Source: Leuconostoc lactis
GTDB lineage: Bacteria > Bacillota > Bacilli > Lactobacillales > Lactobacillaceae
Length of the DNA: 64,000 nt
Assembly: GCF_007954625.1 (NCBI RefSeq)
Contig: NZ_CP042420.1
Location: 683,501 to 747,500, forward strand
Direction: 5' to 3'
Positions 60,224 to 64,000 of this stretch are shown here, piece after piece. The stretch's first letter is position 1, and every line of letters starts with the position of its first letter. Made by a program: the position numbers and the translations under genes. The notes beneath the pieces were generated by a model. That model worked only from the letters and a program-made list of their open reading frames with translations, did not search any database and was not told the DNA's origin.

Positions 60224-61208
60224 AATTTTAATGACTAGCGTACGTGAAGATGAAGAGACGGCTATTGCTGCCTATGCGCAACAACACCATGTTGAGATTG
60301 ATATTTCACGTGATGAATTGCACCCAGATAAACTACCGGATTTGCGTCAATATGATGGTTTGATTGTGCAACAAACTGCTAAAATCGGTGGGGATTCGGC
60401 ATTCTACCGCACATTAGCACAACAGGGCTTGCAACAAATTACGACGCGAACAGCTGGCTATGACATGATCGAAGTGGCGTTAGCAAAAGAAGCTGGCTTA
60501 AAAGTCACCAATGTACCGGCCTATTCACCACGATCAGTGGCTGAAATGGCATTGATGCAAATTTTCCGGTTATTGCGCCGAACATGGGCTTTTGATCAGC
60601 GTGTTGCGCAACATGATTTTCGGTGGGGCGGCTTACAAGCAAGAGAAATTCATACAGTGACGGTAGGTATTATTGGAGCTGGCCGGATTGGGAGTACCTT
60701 GGCGCAATTATTACATGCACTTGGTGCACGTGTGTTGGGTTATGATATTAATCCCCAACCAGCCTACGAGTCATTTCTGACTTATGTCGACAAAGAGACG
60801 TTATTGGCTGAGAGTGATATTGTGAGTTTGCATGTTGATTTAAATCCATCATCAGTTGGCTTGCTGAGTGCAACGGACTTTGAACGTATGCCATCACATG
60901 CAGGTTTAGTTAATGCATCGCGTGGGCCAGTTGTTAATACGGATGATTTACTTACGGCACTGATGAGTGGTGAGATCGAAGCTGCAGCACTCGACACAGT
61001 TGAAGGTGAATCGGCGATATTTAATCATGACTTACGGCAACAGGGTGTAGCGGATCAACGTATTCAACAGTTACTTGATTTGCCAAATGTCATCATGACA
61101 CCCCATGTGGCGTTTTATACGAACCTTGCCGTACAAAACATGATTGATATTGCATTGGATGATGTTTTATTGATCATTCAAGGCCAACCAGCATTACATG
61201 AAATTTAA
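60216..61208 (+). CDS. D-isomer-specific 2-hydroxyacid dehydrogenase
   Basis: 330 residues: NAD fold with VGIIGAGRIGSTLAQLLHALGARVLGYD (about 148-175), the catalytic Arg in LVNASRGPVVNTDDLL, Glu in LDTVEGESA and His in MTPHVAFYT. It resembles D-lactate dehydrogenases that also take phenylpyruvate and branched 2-oxo acids. With the aminotransferase it links aromatic amino acids, their 2-oxo acids and D-2-hydroxy acids such as D-phenyllactate. Its ATG lies eight bases before the aminotransferase stop. Confidence 0.9.
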   Translation: MPKILMTSVREDEETAIAAYAQQHHVEIDISRDELHPDKLPDLRQYDGLIVQQTAKIGGDSAFYRTLAQQGLQQITTRTAGYDMIEVALAKEAGLKVTNVPAYSPRSVAEMALMQIFRLLRRTWAFDQRVAQHDFRWGGLQAREIHTVTVGIIGAGRIGSTLAQLLHALGARVLGYDINPQPAYESFLTYVDKETLLAESDIVSLHVDLNPSSVGLLSATDFERMPSHAGLVNASRGPVVNTDDLLTALMSGEIEAAALDTVEGESAIFNHDLRQQGVADQRIQQLLDLPNVIMTPHVAFYTNLAVQNMIDIALDDVLLIIQGQPALHEI

Positions 61209-61271
61209 AAAGCGCTTTTGCGCGTACATATATAGGTAACTATTGCAATGCGTGATAACGGGAGAAAAGAA

Positions 61272-62327
61272 ATGAAGTCAAGTGTCGGTCGTGGCCAACA
61301 AATCAAGCAATTTATCGTTGATGTGCTAAATGGGACAAGTTTAGGGATTGTTATTACCCTGATTCCAAGTGCGCTAGTGAGTCAACTCTTGTTGCTCTTT
61401 CCTAATAGCGTGATTGCAGCAAATATTAATTTTATGACGACGTTGATTCAAAGTACGTTACCGCTTGTTGCTGGCTTTGCGGTGGGACATCTATTGAAAT
61501 TATCCACGATTGACGCTGGCGCGATTGCTTTGGCAACGTTTGTGTCCTCGGGTGTTGTGACGAAAACAGCTACGGGGATGATGATTAGTGGGACTGGGGT
61601 TATTTTAAACATTGTTTTGATTACGCTGGTTGCGGCAATTTTAGTAAAGTTGACAACAACTGTGTTTGGTCATTTGAAGATGTTACTGCAACCGTTGATC
61701 GTTGTTTTGTTGGCGGGCGGATTGGGCTTGGTGACATTAGCGCCATTAAGACAAGTGCAGGTTCTGATGGGAGCAGCGGTTTCAGCAGCTACCCACTTGA
61801 CGCCATTGTTGATGGGGGCTTTGCTTGGTATGGCCTTTGCCTTCCTTGTGGTGTCGCCGTTATCATCTGTCGGCATTGCAATGGCGATTAATTTATCCGG
61901 CGTTGGGTCTGGGGCGGCTAATGCGGGTATTGTTGTCGCAAGCTTTACCTTAGCGGCAATGGGCGCTAGTGTGAATCCTATTGGTGGTACTTTGGCACAT
62001 TTTATTGGTTCGCCAAAAATTCAGATGGCCAATATGCTCTTGAAGCCAAAACTATTTATCCCAACAACGATTGGCGCGGGTATTATGGGTATTTTGGCAA
62101 CGGTATTTGATGTCAAGGGGACGCCGTTTTCTGCTGGTTTTGGTTTTTCAGGCTTAATTGGACCGATGACGGCTTATGGGTTGTCTAATCAATCGACAAA
62201 AGCAGTATTGGATATTGTACTGGTTTTTGTCGTGTTACCTTGTGTATTAGCTATGACATTAAAGTGGTTATTTATCAAAAAATGGCATTTGATTAAACCG
62301 GAAGATCTTAAATTGACGTTGCAATAA
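61272..62327 (+). CDS. Membrane transporter, PTS EIIC-like family (PF13303 type)
   Basis: 351 residues with about ten membrane helices and repeated Gly-rich segments (VSPLSSVGIAMAINLSGVGSGAANAGIVVASFTLAAMGASVNPIGGTLAHF ... GFGFSGLIGPMTAYGL), the pattern of the stand-alone 'PTS_EIIC_2' family. No EIIA or EIIB is nearby, so phosphotransferase coupling is doubtful. ATG 61272 follows GGGAG by seven bases; the frame begins at 61248. As last gene of the aromatic operon it may carry an aromatic 2-oxo or 2-hydroxy acid, which is inference. No clear terminator follows. Confidence 0.75.
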   Translation: MKSSVGRGQQIKQFIVDVLNGTSLGIVITLIPSALVSQLLLLFPNSVIAANINFMTTLIQSTLPLVAGFAVGHLLKLSTIDAGAIALATFVSSGVVTKTATGMMISGTGVILNIVLITLVAAILVKLTTTVFGHLKMLLQPLIVVLLAGGLGLVTLAPLRQVQVLMGAAVSAATHLTPLLMGALLGMAFAFLVVSPLSSVGIAMAINLSGVGSGAANAGIVVASFTLAAMGASVNPIGGTLAHFIGSPKIQMANMLLKPKLFIPTTIGAGIMGILATVFDVKGTPFSAGFGFSGLIGPMTAYGLSNQSTKAVLDIVLVFVVLPCVLAMTLKWLFIKKWHLIKPEDLKLTLQ

Positions 62328-62459
62328 AATGACTGATGGGAACAAACCTAACATAGTGAAAAAATTGGGTGAAATATCCAGTAAAAAGCGAACGAAGAAA
62401 GTGATAAAAAAGCCAACAAAGGTATAAAACGAACGTGTAAAAAAGAAGTAAAAAAGGGG

Positions 62460-62488
62460 TTGACGCAGGGGGATAAAGGCGGTATATT
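62460..62488 (+). promoter_or_regulatory. rRNA promoter P1
   Basis: TTGACG (62460-62465), 17 bp, TATATT (62483-62488). The preceding ~60 bases are rich in A tracts (AAAAAAG repeats), consistent with an UP element. Confidence 0.85.
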
Positions 62489-62564
62489 AGTATATGTTCT
62501 AACGGCGGCGGACAAGCAAGCGGTTACAGTGAGAGATTTCTGAAAGAAATTTCGAAAGAAGTAG

Positions 62565-62593
62565 TTGACAAGCGAAACGCGACGTAGTAGAAT
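62565..62593 (+). promoter_or_regulatory. rRNA promoter P2
   Basis: TTGACA (62565-62570), 17 bp, TAGAAT (62588-62593), followed by AATAAAGTTGTCT. Confidence 0.9.
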
Positions 62594-62661
62594 AATAAAG
62601 TTGTCTTAGCGGTGCGAAAGCGCAGCGGGGATGATTACGAAAAAACATTTTGAAAAAGGTG

Positions 62662-62690
62662 TTGACAAGTAATCAACCGCGTGATAAGAT
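62662..62690 (+). promoter_or_regulatory. rRNA promoter P3
   Basis: TTGACA (62662-62667), 17 bp, TAAGAT (62685-62690), followed by AATATAGTTGTCT. The expected start is the G at about 62697. The leader then contains GCACATTGAAAACTGAACA, the usual Firmicutes pre-16S leader with a boxA-like core. Confidence 0.92.
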
Positions 62691-62902
62691 AATATAGTTG
62701 TCTCAGCGACAACAAGTAGCACATTGAAAACTGAACAAAACTTTGAACAAACGAATCTGTTACTAGTTATTAGCAGTAATAACTGAAACAAATTTGCGAA
62801 GTCAATTCGTAACAAACAATAAACGGATAGTCGTTATAGAGATATAGCAATTAGTCAGTTTAATCGAAGAGTACATCTTCAAACGATGAATTTAATTCAT
62901 TT

Positions 62903-64000
<1,098 letters not shown>

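Overview
This window is chromosomal DNA from a lactic acid bacterium of the Leuconostocaceae, most likely Weissella in the broad sense. The 16S rRNA at the right end has Weissella-like variable regions. A phosphoketolase (12540) marks a heterofermenter. The Ddl carries Phe261, the substitution linked to D-Ala-D-Lac synthesis and intrinsic vancomycin resistance in Leuconostoc. The species cannot be fixed from the sequence alone. I found no insertion sequence, prophage, integrase or CRISPR array; this is core genome with a few accessory genes.

Layout. 1-5.1 kb: tail of a dehydrogenase, an orphan gene, then a SAM-hydrolase plus ECF transporter operon (S, A-A, T) behind an attenuator-like leader. 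5.1-11 kb: a small gene with a LexA-type operator inside its promoter, then rpsF-ssb-rpsR and gdpP-rplI-dnaB. 11-15 kb: ybaK, a GntR regulator and phosphoketolase that share an operator-like sequence. 15-21 kb: PHP phosphatase, HAD phosphatase and NUDIX genes (overlapping), an MFS exporter, a Cof phosphatase, tpx and prs. 21-28 kb: walR-walK-walH-walI-htrA (walJ absent), a 0.65-kb gap with seven perfect DnaA boxes, then rlmH. 28.3-34.3 kb: a 47-residue basic protein, mutY, an AI-2E family permease, tRNA-Leu and tRNA-Thr, a padR pair and rlmD. 34.4-43.5 kb: a small HTH gene and clpL, a nucleoid-associated protein gene broken by one stop codon, a NUDIX-DUF1810 fusion, panE, trpS, an LCP protein and a degenerate PAP2-like protein. 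43.5-51.3 kb: a lysine riboswitch with lysP, DUF1146-mreB-DUF2969-rodA, DUF2785, ddl and a TPR regulator. 51.3-58.7 kb: uspA, a 6S-type RNA, rarA, yueI, rpsD with a structured leader, ezrA, an amino-acid permease and a guanylate-kinase-like gene. 58.7-62.3 kb: an aromatic aminotransferase/hydroxyacid dehydrogenase/permease operon. 62.4 kb to the end: three tandem rRNA promoters and the first ~1.1 kb of 16S rRNA.

The most striking element is the leader at 58790-59026. It encodes an 18-residue peptide with six consecutive aromatic codons (Phe-Tyr-Phe-Trp-Tyr-Phe), followed by six segments that can pair as 1:2, 3:4, 5:6 (terminator) or as 2:3, 4:5 (antiterminator). This is the logic of ribosome-mediated attenuation, placed before an aminotransferase that fits aromatic amino-acid metabolism. 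A second theme is loss of iron-sulfur clusters: MutY has no cysteine at all, and RlmD keeps only its catalytic cysteine. Other points of note are the SOS-type promoter of an unknown gene, the DnaA-box cluster away from dnaA, and structured leaders that can mask the Shine-Dalgarno of rpsF and rpsD.

Most genes run rightward, which suggests that the replication origin lies to the left of the window. Start codons were often moved downstream of the longest open frame to the codon best placed behind a Shine-Dalgarno; these choices are given per gene.
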